A stretch of DNA of 64,000 nucleotides, taken from contig OOIN01000012.1 of NCBI GenBank assembly GCA_900323505.1, positions 930,001 through 994,000 of the forward strand, given 5' to 3'. The DNA is from Ustilago trichophora (taxonomy: Eukaryota > Basidiomycota > Ustilaginomycetes > Ustilaginales > Ustilaginaceae). Position 1 is the stretch's first letter. Every line of letters begins with the position of its first letter. The notes beneath the pieces were generated by a model. That model was not told where the DNA came from and made no database searches. It saw nothing but the letters and a program-made list of their open reading frames with translations. The translations under genes and the position numbers were made by a program. This document shows positions 28,301-38,100 of this stretch, piece after piece.

Positions 28301-29476
28301 TTCGGGGCTGCAGCCGATCAGATGAGTCCCATGACTGCACGCATGCAGGTGCCCATGACGCCAGGTATGCCAGGCTTCACATTCCACCAGGTGCCCGAGA
28401 CGCCTCCGCTGTACCCGCAATTCCTTAGCCCAGGCTTGGGTCCGTTCAGTCCTACTGTCGGTGGCAGCTCGCAGATGGGCGGACCAGCTGTGCTGCCCCA
28501 GAATGTGGGTAACATGGGCGGCTACATGAATGCTGCTCCTGGTGCGCCTGTGCATGCCGCAAGTGTTGTCACGCCAGGTGCTCCTGCTGGATACAATCCC
28601 ATGTTCCCGATGGCGGCCGCGTACGGTGTGCACCCGGGGCAACAGCAGCCAGCCACTCCTCACTGGTCGCAAACGTCTGGTCCTCGCAGAGGCGGCGCCG
28701 ATCGACAGTCTGCAGCGCATGCCTTTGGGATGTCTCACAACGCTGAAGCAGACGAAGTGGTGGATGATGTACGAGCCAACATTGCCAAGACGCCTGGTGC
28801 TGGACCTCGCCGACCTTCGCATGCGGACACAGCGGTGTCTGCACGACGAGCATCCGACGGAACACCAGGAGCAGCCGAGCCCTCCATCACCGACGGATAC
28901 CCCTTTCCCATGGTTGCAACCGGCAATGTCGCGCATTTGACACGTCGAGCAAGCACCAATTCCCCCGCAGGAACTCCTCTCGCCGGTCCAACAGCTTCCA
29001 CCAGCAGCAGTGCCAAAGAAGAGTCTTCAGCCCCTTCCAACGCTGGTCCGCCTACAGACGCGTTGGTCGGTGCAAGTGCCGAAGAGCTCGCCAACACGAT
29101 TGCTAGGTTGAGCGTCAAAGGTACAGCTCTGGCCAAAGATAGCGGGTCTAGACGCAGTCTAAGTATGACAGCTGAACGCAGTGCCGCAGCTTCTGCCATG
29201 GCAAAGTTGAGGGAGAAAGCAGGAACTCCAACCCCACCAGCTGTGGAAGAGGTCTCAGCTCTGGGCGCACCTTTCTCAGCTACCAAACCAACAAATCCAA
29301 GCCCCCTCGCCACCATCAACCCGTCTGAAGGCGTAGGCAGGCTACTAGGCCTCAAAGCCATCGTCTCGGAACGCATCTTGGAAGCTGCTAGAAACGGATC
29401 CGCCCTAGATACCGGAAGTGAAAATGGAGAAAGTAGTAGGAAGAGTACTCCGCAGGATGAGAACGGTAAGATATAA
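25355..29476 (+). CDS. Two-RRM, glutamine-rich RNA-binding protein (Gbp2/hnRNP M-like)
   Basis: A 1,373-residue protein with two RNA recognition motifs and very long disordered regions. RRM1 is about residues 294-373 (RNP2 LLVSNLP, RNP1 SRGYGTVLM) and RRM2 about 633-709 (RNP2 LFVGNLP, RNP1 SRGFGTVLF). Both carry the WQDLKDLFRxAG signature with an RADV strand, close to the middle RRM of yeast Gbp2/Hrb1 and to animal hnRNP M. This suggests binding of mRNA or mRNPs. Glutamine runs lie near residues 818-860, and Ser/Ala/Pro-rich tails fill the rest, which fits phase separation or mRNP granules (inference). The ATG at 25355 (MSANASSNSSDG) is chosen over upstream non-ATG extension of the frame. Confidence 0.85.
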   Translation: MSANASSNSSDGASGAASNLATSPFSPHATAFGPTANLSLGTSNRIHGMASDGQSLSSRASSFASGHDHPTAAASKRTSGAPQSASSFANLDSAPSSAGLSSSNDRIRNSSDHSRQSSGGAISNFSATSAAAAARRTQSPLPQHLSGRNGFATPSIDSLDQSQASSLNLRSPTLLATPYSADEQQRRLSSSFAVRTHSPSLAPPGAANNGSRPPFGRQSFSDGPSASATNLLYADIGSASMDARHGSFSGSFPVADAISPLPAHATTSAVAQPDAQPGQNTASAPTTGPLSASDPRTQLLVSNLPYRVRWQDLKDLFRKAGTVLRADVSLSADNRSRGYGTVLMATEQDAIKAADMLGGFTWQGRTLDVRVDRSGTLVGVAGSAVMPTIPSNGFPSGAVPSPNTFANGQMATSNLSAFALDSSMNSQQFLGVPSGFGGAQGQSPGSYSGNASPSPLSPLARAADHSQAMSTRASFSAHSDAGLGGGGNQPSEFERAMLQGQGLSGTAGNGTPNRQRPSSGFDAGLGGHAQHRAVSAVQSLGSNHMSSRRGSEVGGVGGLGGGASPISSLWGSGTNDAANVYSQNAGGSSVPTGFPGATAMAPWPAGPGSLGGNAMTSMQSQPFNSQMPTTSYAGRVLFVGNLPFHCQWQDLKDLFRAAGNIQRADVAIGPDGRSRGFGTVLFATQEDAQNAVRLYHGYEYSGRTLKVHFDRFAAQNGPAIGTPGNPAQYTGAFAAAALPSHMTNNVRAPAIAPQLQAQPMQGGFGQHTYPMQHQQQRVGASIGFAPQQQGQVSYGQGAFQHQTPASLQYGSQYQPSSQLQQQQQQQQQQQQQQQRYGQQPQQAQQQQQTKQQQQQQQMASGFSAFGDAGRALQGHSSQQSFSMFGSSDGGASERRGSTAKPFGLYSESGDAEEETEAGSARDNNYGMSITLPSNGGFGAASSYLPSDLMSPGLVSPPAPTQLGQNNSHPGRIQLPATNFANSFGAAADQMSPMTARMQVPMTPGMPGFTFHQVPETPPLYPQFLSPGLGPFSPTVGGSSQMGGPAVLPQNVGNMGGYMNAAPGAPVHAASVVTPGAPAGYNPMFPMAAAYGVHPGQQQPATPHWSQTSGPRRGGADRQSAAHAFGMSHNAEADEVVDDVRANIAKTPGAGPRRPSHADTAVSARRASDGTPGAAEPSITDGYPFPMVATGNVAHLTRRASTNSPAGTPLAGPTASTSSSAKEESSAPSNAGPPTDALVGASAEELANTIARLSVKGTALAKDSGSRRSLSMTAERSAAASAMAKLREKAGTPTPPAVEEVSALGAPFSATKPTNPSPLATINPSEGVGRLLGLKAIVSERILEAARNGSALDTGSENGESSRKSTPQDENGKI

Positions 29477-30344
29477 TAGATGAAGCGGTTTTGCATAGAG
29501 TACAGTACAGTACAGTACGTGGATTTGAATTTTTGTGTATGTGTTTGATTAGATTAGAACGTTGGGTGTGCTGTGATAGTTTATACCATTGTTTTTTTAA
29601 CAGTAGTCTAGCTTTTGTTTGGAGATTGCTCAAGTCTGAGCTGATGGAATGGTTGCAGGGGTGAAATGAGGTGATATGCAAAGCTGTGTTTTTTTTGCGA
29701 GTGTGCTTGGGTAGGAGAACTGAGTGCTATTGAAGCTTTAATTGAATAGGAATTGGCGATTCTTCTCAGCCATCAGCTTATCAATTCAGGACTCGTTTGA
29801 CCTTGTATTGTTGACGAGCAGCTTTTTTTTTTTTCTTTCAAAAGGCATCTGGTTTTGTACTGTATGATCTTGACCTTTTATTGAGTTTCCGACTGATCGG
29901 AAGCCGATAGAGTCGAGACTGCCTATGTTGCCGTGCGGCTTTTCACACGTTGTTACTCGTAAAGACGACTTCTTGGTGTCATACTGGGTGTGTGTGGAAA
30001 ACTCATCGTGGTTCAATCAGATTACATGCCAGTGTGATCGTTTATGAAGCCTAGAGAAGTACAGTAGATAGACAGTAGCTTGTCGAGTTGTTGGGCTGAT
30101 GGATTGGGTTGTCATTCAAACCACCTTTTGTTTCCATTCAGCAATGAAATGCATATCAGCAACCTCCTCATGAACACTGTACTGTGCACCTTTCCTCATC
30201 GTTCAACCTGTACAAATCTGCACTGCTATAAAATGGTATATACTGTACAACGGGACATGTCTAAAGGTCGATAACATTTAACATATTTGCCAACGACTCT
30301 GCCTCCTACCTTCGTTTGAGTCTAGTCGTAGCATCGACTAGGAG
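29477..30344. other. Convergent intergenic region with motif cluster
   Basis: 868 bases between the stop codons of the RRM gene and the minus-strand unknown gene. It carries a tandem TACAG run just after the RRM stop and further TACTGTA/TACAGTA copies near 29858, 30060 and 30241. No gene is visible. It must hold two 3' UTRs. Confidence 0.55.
29501..29518. repeat. Tandem TACAG repeats (three overlapping TACAGTA)
   Basis: Three TACAG units followed by TAC, giving three overlapping TACAGTA heptamers at 29501, 29506 and 29511. They lie 25 bases beyond the RRM-gene stop, so they probably fall within its 3' UTR. Confidence 0.7.
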
Positions 30345-32699
30345 TCAAATCGACATATCAGCAGGAGGAGGACGATATCTACATTGTGAACTGACAAGTG
30401 TTGAATCGACCAGAGCATTTTGCAAACCTTTTAACAACCCATTTGTATACTTGAGACGAAAAGTGTTCAAAGCCCTATGTTTGTTTTTTAGTTCTGTATA
30501 AAATCGATCACTCCGAATCGTATTTTTCTTCTGACCCTCTACAACATCACCACTTTTACCCCTTTTCAACGACTTTGAGGCCAAAGAGAAGGATGAAGCA
30601 GATTGAAGCGTCTCCCAATGAGAAATCACTGATTTAACCTCTTGGAAAAGTCGGTCTTCTTTTCCACTGATAGTGAAAGAATGATTGAGAATGACTTGGG
30701 ATGCGGAAGCGTATCGCAAAGCAAAAGTTTCTCTGGGATTAGGAAGGGGAAAAGAGGGTCCACCTCGTTGAGTGTAATTAGGAAGAGTTATGGTACCACG
30801 AACTCGACCGAATGTATCGTAGACAATGATTGGAGTGGGTTCATCATATTCTTCGTCTTGTTGTTCTGGGGTCAAGTTGATGGGTTCATCTTTTCGGTCT
30901 GGTTTGGTGTGAACGACAGGCGAGGAGGAAGGGGGAAGAGGAGGAGGGGAGCTAGCGGTGGAGCTGGTGGAAGAATTACGTCTGCGTCGCTTTCGAGAGG
31001 TTCTTCCGTCAGAGTGCTGTTGCACTTGGTTGTTGTTGTTAGAAGCAGAGGTTGTGAGAGATGAACGACGAGGTTTAGGATTGTGATACGTGTGACCGTA
31101 CCATCCATGCATTCCTTTGAGTCCCAATTGAATCTCTAGGATATCCTTGAGCGCGTCTACATCCTCACCAGCCCCATCTTCCCCTTCCTCTCCCTCTTGT
31201 TGCCCTTCAGCCTTGGTACTTATCTCTCTATTCACCTCTCCATCTTTACCAACCTTGCTTACATCCCTTCGACCAAGCACAGACTCGGCATACCCATCAA
31301 CCAACGCCCTCACATCAAACCTATCCACCGTATCCAAATCAAACAAGTCCTCCACCGCACTCTCGCCCGACTCTGCTGCTACAACCAAATATGTCGGGAC
31401 GCTCAATTGTGATCCATCCCATTTGCGCAATCTCACCGTAGCAATTTTTCGCTCCACCGAGTGAGAAGAAGAGCAAGAGGAGTAAGGATCAAAAGTGTAC
31501 AAGGATGATGATGCTGTTGTACTCTGTTCCTGTGGTTCGGATGCGTGCAGTGGTTGTGCAGAGGGGGGTTCGGATGGACTTGTGGTCCAAGTTGAATCGA
31601 CGGTTGGGTGACAAGTGTGGAAAAGTCGCGTAGCTGTGGGACGAGTGAGCATCGAGGTGTCTGTTGTTGAGGAGGACATGGAGATGCTGAGATTTCTATA
31701 GCTGTGAGGCAATGGTCTGGGTGCTCTACCGAGGTGAGACATGCTAGTGTCGAGTGCGGTACTTCGAGTGGGGCCAGCGATGGCAGCGGTGCGGTTGGGT
31801 GGTGCAGGCATCATTCGAGCCATGTTGAGCATGTTATCGGGTGTAACACTCGCTGCACCATGATTGACAGGAGTAGTAGTGGTGGTGGTGGTGGTGGTGG
31901 TGGTGGTGGGAGTGGAGAATGAGACGCTTCTTCTCGGAGCCAACCCTGGAAGCATCTCTTCTGTCGAGGATCTGAAAGCAGCTGCGCGCTGTTGTCGAAT
32001 TCTGCGCTCAGCTGCCAGGGCTGCCATGTCGAGGTTTGCAGGAGTTGCAGCGGTTGGGTCTGCAAACAAGGCTGTTGTTGCTGTGGTGGCACGTGCTGGT
32101 CGAATAGGTGTGTGAGGTGCGGCAAAGGGTGGAAGTAGTTCTCTTCTTGTTTGAGGATGTGGTTGCTGTGGTGCCGGTGGAGGCATGGATAGCATTCCCC
32201 CACCCATACCACCGCTTCCATTACGAGGAGCAAAGCTAAACGACTGCGACATGGACGAGGAAGCATCGTCAAAGCTCGTTCCCAGCCCACTACCTGCACC
32301 TGCACTTACAGCTGCTACTGGGCGGGAGAAAAGATTCATCCCCCCCGATCGAGCCATGTTGGTACTAAAGCTGATAGGAGGAGGTCTCATTATCGGCCTC
32401 TCGAGACGAGGAGGGAGGTTGAACGCTTGCGCTAAACTTGGGCGTGCTTCTGGAGTTTCTGACGGTCGTGCGCCTCTTGAATTCAAGCCTTGAGGTAGCG
32501 CATCTGGAGTAGCTGCAAAAGCAAACGACGATGACCCCTGAGATATTGGTGGACGAGCGAACAAATTCGCAGCAGGAAAATCTGTACGACGCTGAAAAGA
32601 GTCTTCCACACCCACACTGACCGAATCGTCCTCCTCACCATGATGCATGGAGGGCAGACGATATTGTTGTCGTGGTGGTGGTCGGGGATTTTGCGACAT
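30345..32699 (-). CDS. Conserved-looking protein of unknown function
   Basis: A 784-residue protein. The first 400 residues are disordered, rich in Pro, Ser, Thr, Ala and Met, with a poly-threonine run encoded by a GTG/GGT tract near 31868-31910. Two stretches look folded: one near residues 420-480 (ATVRLRKWDGSQLSVPTYLV) and a C-terminal part from about 600 (PTPIIVYDTFGRVRGTITLP, then RFYTELKNKHRALNTFRLKY). Between them lies an acidic Glu/Asp/Gly segment. I recognise no family. I start at ATG 32697-32699 (MSQNPRPPP); five more codons upstream lead to a non-ATG, and an acceptor-like CTCAG just before leaves room for an upstream exon. It shares orientation with the LYR gene. Confidence 0.75.
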   Translation of the reverse strand: MSQNPRPPPRQQYRLPSMHHGEEDDSVSVGVEDSFQRRTDFPAANLFARPPISQGSSSFAFAATPDALPQGLNSRGARPSETPEARPSLAQAFNLPPRLERPIMRPPPISFSTNMARSGGMNLFSRPVAAVSAGAGSGLGTSFDDASSSMSQSFSFAPRNGSGGMGGGMLSMPPPAPQQPHPQTRRELLPPFAAPHTPIRPARATTATTALFADPTAATPANLDMAALAAERRIRQQRAAAFRSSTEEMLPGLAPRRSVSFSTPTTTTTTTTTTTTPVNHGAASVTPDNMLNMARMMPAPPNRTAAIAGPTRSTALDTSMSHLGRAPRPLPHSYRNLSISMSSSTTDTSMLTRPTATRLFHTCHPTVDSTWTTSPSEPPSAQPLHASEPQEQSTTASSSLYTFDPYSSCSSSHSVERKIATVRLRKWDGSQLSVPTYLVVAAESGESAVEDLFDLDTVDRFDVRALVDGYAESVLGRRDVSKVGKDGEVNREISTKAEGQQEGEEGEDGAGEDVDALKDILEIQLGLKGMHGWYGHTYHNPKPRRSSLTTSASNNNNQVQQHSDGRTSRKRRRRNSSTSSTASSPPPLPPSSSPVVHTKPDRKDEPINLTPEQQDEEYDEPTPIIVYDTFGRVRGTITLPNYTQRGGPSFPLPNPRETFALRYASASQVILNHSFTISGKEDRLFQEVKSVISHWETLQSASSFSLASKSLKRGKSGDVVEGQKKNTIRSDRFYTELKNKHRALNTFRLKYTNGLLKGLQNALVDSTLVSSQCRYRPPPADMSI

Positions 32700-33083
32700 C
32701 TCTGGTGCCTGCACTGAGGTGAGTGTGCGAATGAGGTGGTGTGAAGTGGTGTAGGAAGTGGTAAAGCGTCAGGACCGAGTTGAATTTGGTACAACACTGT
32801 GTACGACATGCAGCTTGATTTGCAGCTTTGCTGACGAGAACAACACAAAAACACCCGCACCAAGCCAAGAGACGCGTTCTTGAATTCGCCGTTTGTGGAC
32901 CCTGTGTCGTGCATCTCTCCGAAAGCCGAGAATCCATGCTCGGCCTGATACAAACTTGGGAGAGACCTGTGCTCCCAGACACTCACATATACACACATGC
33001 ACACGAGAATGAGCAACGCAGGCGATACTGATACAGTTAGTATATACAAAAGGGCAACCAACCGACGCAGGGAGTCAGTCAGT
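32700..33083. other. Intergenic region
   Basis: 384 bases between two minus-strand genes. It holds the 3' UTR of the LYR gene and the promoter of the unknown gene. A CA-rich stretch (cacacatatacacacatgca) lies near 32984-33003. I see no gene. Confidence 0.5.
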
Positions 33084-34412
33084 CTACGGAGGCAAAAAGT
33101 CACCATTCTTGCGACGGGTCCAACGATTCTTGCCCAGTAGAATGCCCTCTGCTTCTTGGGCTGCTGCCACTAGATCGGCCAGGTGCTCGATCGGAATATT
33201 CTCCAGCTGTCGTTGGCTCTCAGCTTGAGCCAGAGCTTTGGTAGCTGACTTGATCTTTTTACGCAATTGTTCGGCCTCGGTTTTGAGCTGCTGAATCTGT
33301 TTCGACAGCTGCTGTCTTTTGGATCTGTCCCCTTTAGCTTCGGCATCGTATTCCTCGAGCAGTCTTTCGATGGTTACCAAATCAGCCTCCATCTGCCTCA
33401 ATCCGCCCTCAGAGCCAATCTTATCGGCATCCTGTCCATCCCACTCCTTCAGCCTGGCACTGATCGGTCCACGCTTTGGCTTGACAGTCGGCAGCAGAAA
33501 TCCCAACTTCATATGCGCCTCATTGACGAGTGTGTCATCCTCTCTGCCGTCCAACAATGCGTCCTCTAGCCCGGACTCGACTTGGCGGTTATCCGGTGAT
33601 ACTGCCAAGATTCCGCTGTCGATTTTTCCGAGCACACGTGCCAGAGATGAGAGCTTTCTCGGCTTGCGAAGCGCGCGATTGTCCTTGAGGTGGGCGTGCG
33701 ATTGCATCTGGGTGTACGGTGAGAGATGGTGGTATGTCAACGAAGAAAGGTTGGCAATCACACGATGGGCCAGTCGAGCAGGTTTTGCCTTGTTCAAAAG
33801 TCCCACCGAGTCATTGATGACCGAGCCCACATCGATACCACGTTGTTGGTTTGCACAACCCCGCTGCTGCGGCTGCGACGAGGTATCCCGACAGGGAGGA
33901 CTCGGTGGGTCGTCTACACCTCGATCGGAAGGTGGAAATTGCCGTGCAACATCTGTGCTCGTCTTCGTATCCGGTAAAAGCTCTTCGGCTGACAAATCGC
34001 TCGAATTGCTGCGTTTGCTACCTGGAAGTAAAGATGCAGAGAGGTGAAATGCGAGGGTATTATGCGTCTGTTGACCTAGCAGCTGCCGCAAAGATCTATT
34101 CCGGGACAGTGTCGGTCTTGGCGACCGTATCGGCGTGTTGGCTTGCCTAGCAGTTATGGATTCGTCCCCACCACCGGTGATGTTCTCATGGCTGGAGCCA
34201 GAACGGTCGATTCTCGGTCTCCCGCGGCCTCGTGGTGGCGTCACTGTTTCGACCTGGAGGTGACTATTGGCAACAATGGCACTGACAAAATCGTCCCGCA
34301 GGTAACGCCGTGTGTTCTTAGCGGCGGGACGGGAGAATCGTACGGCTGCAGAGGAGGATCGGAGGAGTGCACGATACAGCTGTTGCCATGGGCTAGTATT
34401 GGTTTTGACCAT
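33084..34412 (-). CDS. LYR-motif protein (Cup1-like), putative mitochondrial
   Basis: A 442-residue protein. Near the N-terminus it carries WQQLYRALLRSSSAAVRFSR followed by RRYLRDDF, matching the LYR tyrosine-arginine motif and the trailing arginine/phenylalanine of Complex1_LYR proteins. These serve in mitochondrial respiratory-complex or Fe-S assembly with acyl carrier protein. The remainder is unlike canonical short LYRM proteins. It includes a Ser/Pro-rich linker, a conserved-looking stretch (PARLAHRVIANLSSLTYHHL) and a coiled coil near residues 350-400. The family resembles fungal LYR proteins of the Cup1-like group; that link is from memory and moderately sure. The ATG at 34410-34412 begins MVKTNTSPWQ. 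Confidence 0.65.
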   Translation of the reverse strand: MVKTNTSPWQQLYRALLRSSSAAVRFSRPAAKNTRRYLRDDFVSAIVANSHLQVETVTPPRGRGRPRIDRSGSSHENITGGGDESITARQANTPIRSPRPTLSRNRSLRQLLGQQTHNTLAFHLSASLLPGSKRSNSSDLSAEELLPDTKTSTDVARQFPPSDRGVDDPPSPPCRDTSSQPQQRGCANQQRGIDVGSVINDSVGLLNKAKPARLAHRVIANLSSLTYHHLSPYTQMQSHAHLKDNRALRKPRKLSSLARVLGKIDSGILAVSPDNRQVESGLEDALLDGREDDTLVNEAHMKLGFLLPTVKPKRGPISARLKEWDGQDADKIGSEGGLRQMEADLVTIERLLEEYDAEAKGDRSKRQQLSKQIQQLKTEAEQLRKKIKSATKALAQAESQRQLENIPIEHLADLVAAAQEAEGILLGKNRWTRRKNGDFLPP

Positions 34413-35123
34413 GATCCATCGCAATGACCACACGCCTGAAACCTCTTCGTCTCTCTGCTGGCACCCCTATTGGGTGCTTTATCCGTTTCTCCAGCCAGCT
34501 GAGGTCACCAATCCCACTTACGCTGCCGAAAAACAAGATGGTCGAGACCGCAAGTGAAAAGCCTCCGAGAAAGGTGGGTATGATGAGCCCTGTGAGAGAT
34601 GAAAAGGTGGTTGCGCTTGTGATAGTGCGGAAAGAAAGCAAAAAGCGGTGGGTGAGCCATTTGATGGCAAAAAGTGTGGAGGACAGAGCCTTGAAAACCA
34701 AAAAAGCGGCTTATCTGGAGGCGTTTTAGCGGCATTTCTCTTTTTCCATTCGCTTGCGGGAAGGCATAGCATATTTACGATCTAACACATTGAAACGCGG
34801 CGCACCCAACCCTCACAACGCCGCTCGGCTGCATGTCATACAGTACACATTGCAGTACACATACATGACTTTGTCTCGCCCCGAACGCTTGGTAACCCAA
34901 CATCAGCCCACAATGGGCGTTGCAGAGTGCTTTCTGTGAAAAGCTTTACTTGTGATACTTGCCTCCGCTCTTTTGATTGTGAGGTTGAAGCATGCAAACC
35001 GCTCCTTTCTGAAGTCGTCCTTGGCACACCCAACTACTTTCTGTCAACCTTTGCTGAGAATGAGTGTGTCAATCCACAAAGCCCCAATCGAAATGTTTTT
35101 GTTTTTGTTTTGTTTTTGTTTTT

Positions 35124-35155
<32 letters not shown>

Positions 35156-38100
35156 TTTTTTTTTTCTTTCAGATCACATCATACCTCAAAAGGATAGCAG
35201 AAGGCTCTTGCATTATTCTCCGATAAGACAAGGCCGAGAAGAACTCGACCATCAAGTCTACTGCGGCCGACTCGTCACCTTACGGCCACATTCCCCAGAC
35301 CGTGTATACAAAGACTATGATATGATGTGGAAGAGAGACACAGAGTCTGTACCAAACGTGACTTTTTCTCAACACGACTTGCTCCGAGATCGTGTCAACA
35401 TGAAACTCAACCGGCTGCAACATCCCAGCCGAGCCGGCGTAGAATGGGGAGCCAGCCCCAAATTTGCGTAAACGAGCGATTTTTCCAGCAGGGCCTTGAA
35501 AGGGATCGTTGACGCAGGGGTCCCTCATTCCCACACAGCCTAATCTCATCCTGCAGCATCACGATGCGTTCATGTGCGTCTGTTTGCCACTAAACTTGGC
35601 TGACCCAGATTCTAGCTTCTATGCGTATCGTACCACCTGTCGCCACTCGCCTCCACAATGTAGTCGTCCAATTTCGGTGTCACTGCTGATGAGACTCGAT
35701 ATCCTTGTCTGACAACAATGGCGTCAAAGGATCCGAAGTATCAATAGAGGTAAGACGCCTGCTTCATATCTGGCTTCACAATCATCCTTGGATTCAACAG
35801 CTCCTTGAGACGAGGTTGAGACAAAGTTGAGAAAAGGCGGCTTGCACTCTGAAATTCAGCTACATGGGTGCTATGCACTCAGCAAGGAGGGCGAATGTGA
35901 TGAGAGACTGTAGCCGTGGTGGGTCAGGGCATACGCACTTGCTGATGCTCACTGGGCTCTGCCCTCGCGCTCAATTTAAGGATGGGTGCAAGAGATGAAA
36001 AAGAGGGCGCACAAACGATGCACCATTTGACCTTCAGCAGCACGGTTCGCCTTAAGTCAACGCCTCACCTCGCACCAACTAACAGCAACTTAAAGGCATT
36101 GGCACATGAAAGGATCTTGCGAGACTAGTAATGAGAGAATTCCGGAGCCAACAGAACGACTCTGAATAGCACAAAATGTAGATAAAGCGGAGTACGGAAG
36201 AAGACGATGGTACAAGAAGCACTTTACTGTATGCATGGAGCCGCCTTTCGGCAAACTCCGAAATTCATGCGACGCACAGTGACAATCAAATGTCTCTGCA
36301 ACAGGTTAACGCTAGACCGTCAAGAGCGAGCCAAACACGCGTTTTGTTGAAGGGGTCCAAGTGGGTTCCCTTTGTTTGCCAAGGATAGAACCATTGAGTG
36401 TTGGGCATGACATGTGGCGCATTGCTCTCTCGGCTGTTGGTGAAGCACGTTATCGACGATCAACGTGTCTCACATGCCATGCAGATGGCACAATAAGAAG
36501 TGTGGAACAGAAACGGAAGGATCAGCCAGATCAAAGAAAAGGGCAGTTTCCGGCAGATGCCCTCACGCTAGTCCGAGTCAGCGACCCCTCTTTTGTTCTT
36601 TTTCGACGTCGACAACTCAGGCTCCTGCACATAGCTCCGTTGGCGAGAGCCAATCTACTCTATCTTCTGACAAATGCAGCATGGGCATACACAGTAGTGG
36701 CAGCTATACCCAGCTCCTGCCTTGGAAGCCATAACCGAGCTAGTTCCGAGATCAGACCTGTCCGAGCGTTGTTTCGTCTGGCTTCCGCCCCTCCGTGTGA
36801 TGCAAGGTCTCATATCGCTGGCGTAGACCCCCTCCATTTAGACTTGATCCATCCAGATTGAAGTTCAGCCCGGTGTTGAAGTGCACTTGCACCGGCTCTT
36901 CGCCTCGGATTTGGACTCGACACCCAAAAAAGGACTTGCCCAACCTACTCGAGGTCGAGCACCCGTTTTTTCACTTTGTATATGCATGCATATGTACATG
37001 ACCGGTGTCAAGGTCCCTATCGAGAAGCCTTAATTCTTGTATGCCCCTGTTTTTCATGCCCATGTACTCGCTAGCTCTGCTGGTCGAATCTAGTGCGACC
37101 TTCATCTCTAGCTTGACCATTGTCTGGTTCAATCGCCAAAGCTCATACGGCGGGACACATCGGCAGCATCAACGCTCAACTCATCGCCTTCAATCTGTTT
37201 CGTTATTTTCTTATTTTTCAAGCAGAACCCCCCTTCTACGAGTGGATTGTAGGTGGCTGTTGTTCCTTTTTTGGATGTTGAAGCTCTCGAAAAAAGACCT
37301 CATAAGTAGTGGTGGTACTGGTTGTCGAGTCGGGCCAGATTTGCCCTTGTGGCATCCATGTGCTTCGTGAACACACGCACACCCACCGGTGATGATACTC
37401 GACGCCTTTGCCACCGCCGCCCTTACTGCTGCTGCTGCTGTTCCCATGCTGGCGTCTCGCAACTGCTGCTCCGAGATGAAGTCGAGGCGATTTCATGTCG
37501 CTTTCGCACCTTGGCTAAGGCACTTTAGACTGAGCATTGCGCTCGTGATGAGACGAGGACCTACACCGGCTGCAGGCGTCCGTGGTTTTTGGGCTTGAAG
37601 GAACAACAAGGCACAGACCTCTTGCCTGCATGTATGAAAGCAACCGATCGGTACTTTTCTGGCCGAGACGGCTCAATCTGCCTGTTGCTGACCCATAGCA
37701 CTGCTCTGTTCGCCTTTGACCGGGCTCTGCTGTCCATCGTGACGCAGGTTGTTCGGCATCGTCCTTTTTGCCCCCCTCAACCTTTGGAGGGGACAAGGTC
37801 CCACACTCACCTGAAACGCATCGGACCGCGGTTCCGTCCAGCTGAGCGAGTCGAGAGCTCAAATCAACTTGACTTGGTACGTTCGACTACTGGGTGCTGT
37901 TCCCCTCTAGCAAAGGGAAACACAAACCCCAAGTGCCGTATGATGCTGCACATGTGCAGCATTCCACACGATTGGTGTCAAAGAAAGCCGCTTTGTGTTT
38001 CAATCTGCATGTTGTCACTCTCTCACCGAAATATGAGTCTGGCCTGACCCTCGACCCTTCTCCGACATTTGGTACCTCATCTTGGGGGATTCTTATGCTC

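Noticed and set aside
34424..34729. 101-codon plus-strand ORF with ATG and a Lys-rich C-terminus, and a hydrophobic minus-strand frame (34393-34701) over the same bases
   Set aside because: The plus ATG is 12 bases from the LYR-gene ATG on the other strand, codon choice is mixed and no family fits. The minus frame has no ATG near its start, and its hydrophobicity is the mirror of Lys/Glu codons.
35752..35803. Intron-like GTAAGA ... TTCAACAG segment
   Set aside because: The flanking sequence has stops in the frames that would need to be joined, and no exon with an ATG fits.
36361..36861. 166-codon plus-strand frame
   Set aside because: It begins at GTG, has no recognisable domain and shows no codon bias like its neighbours.
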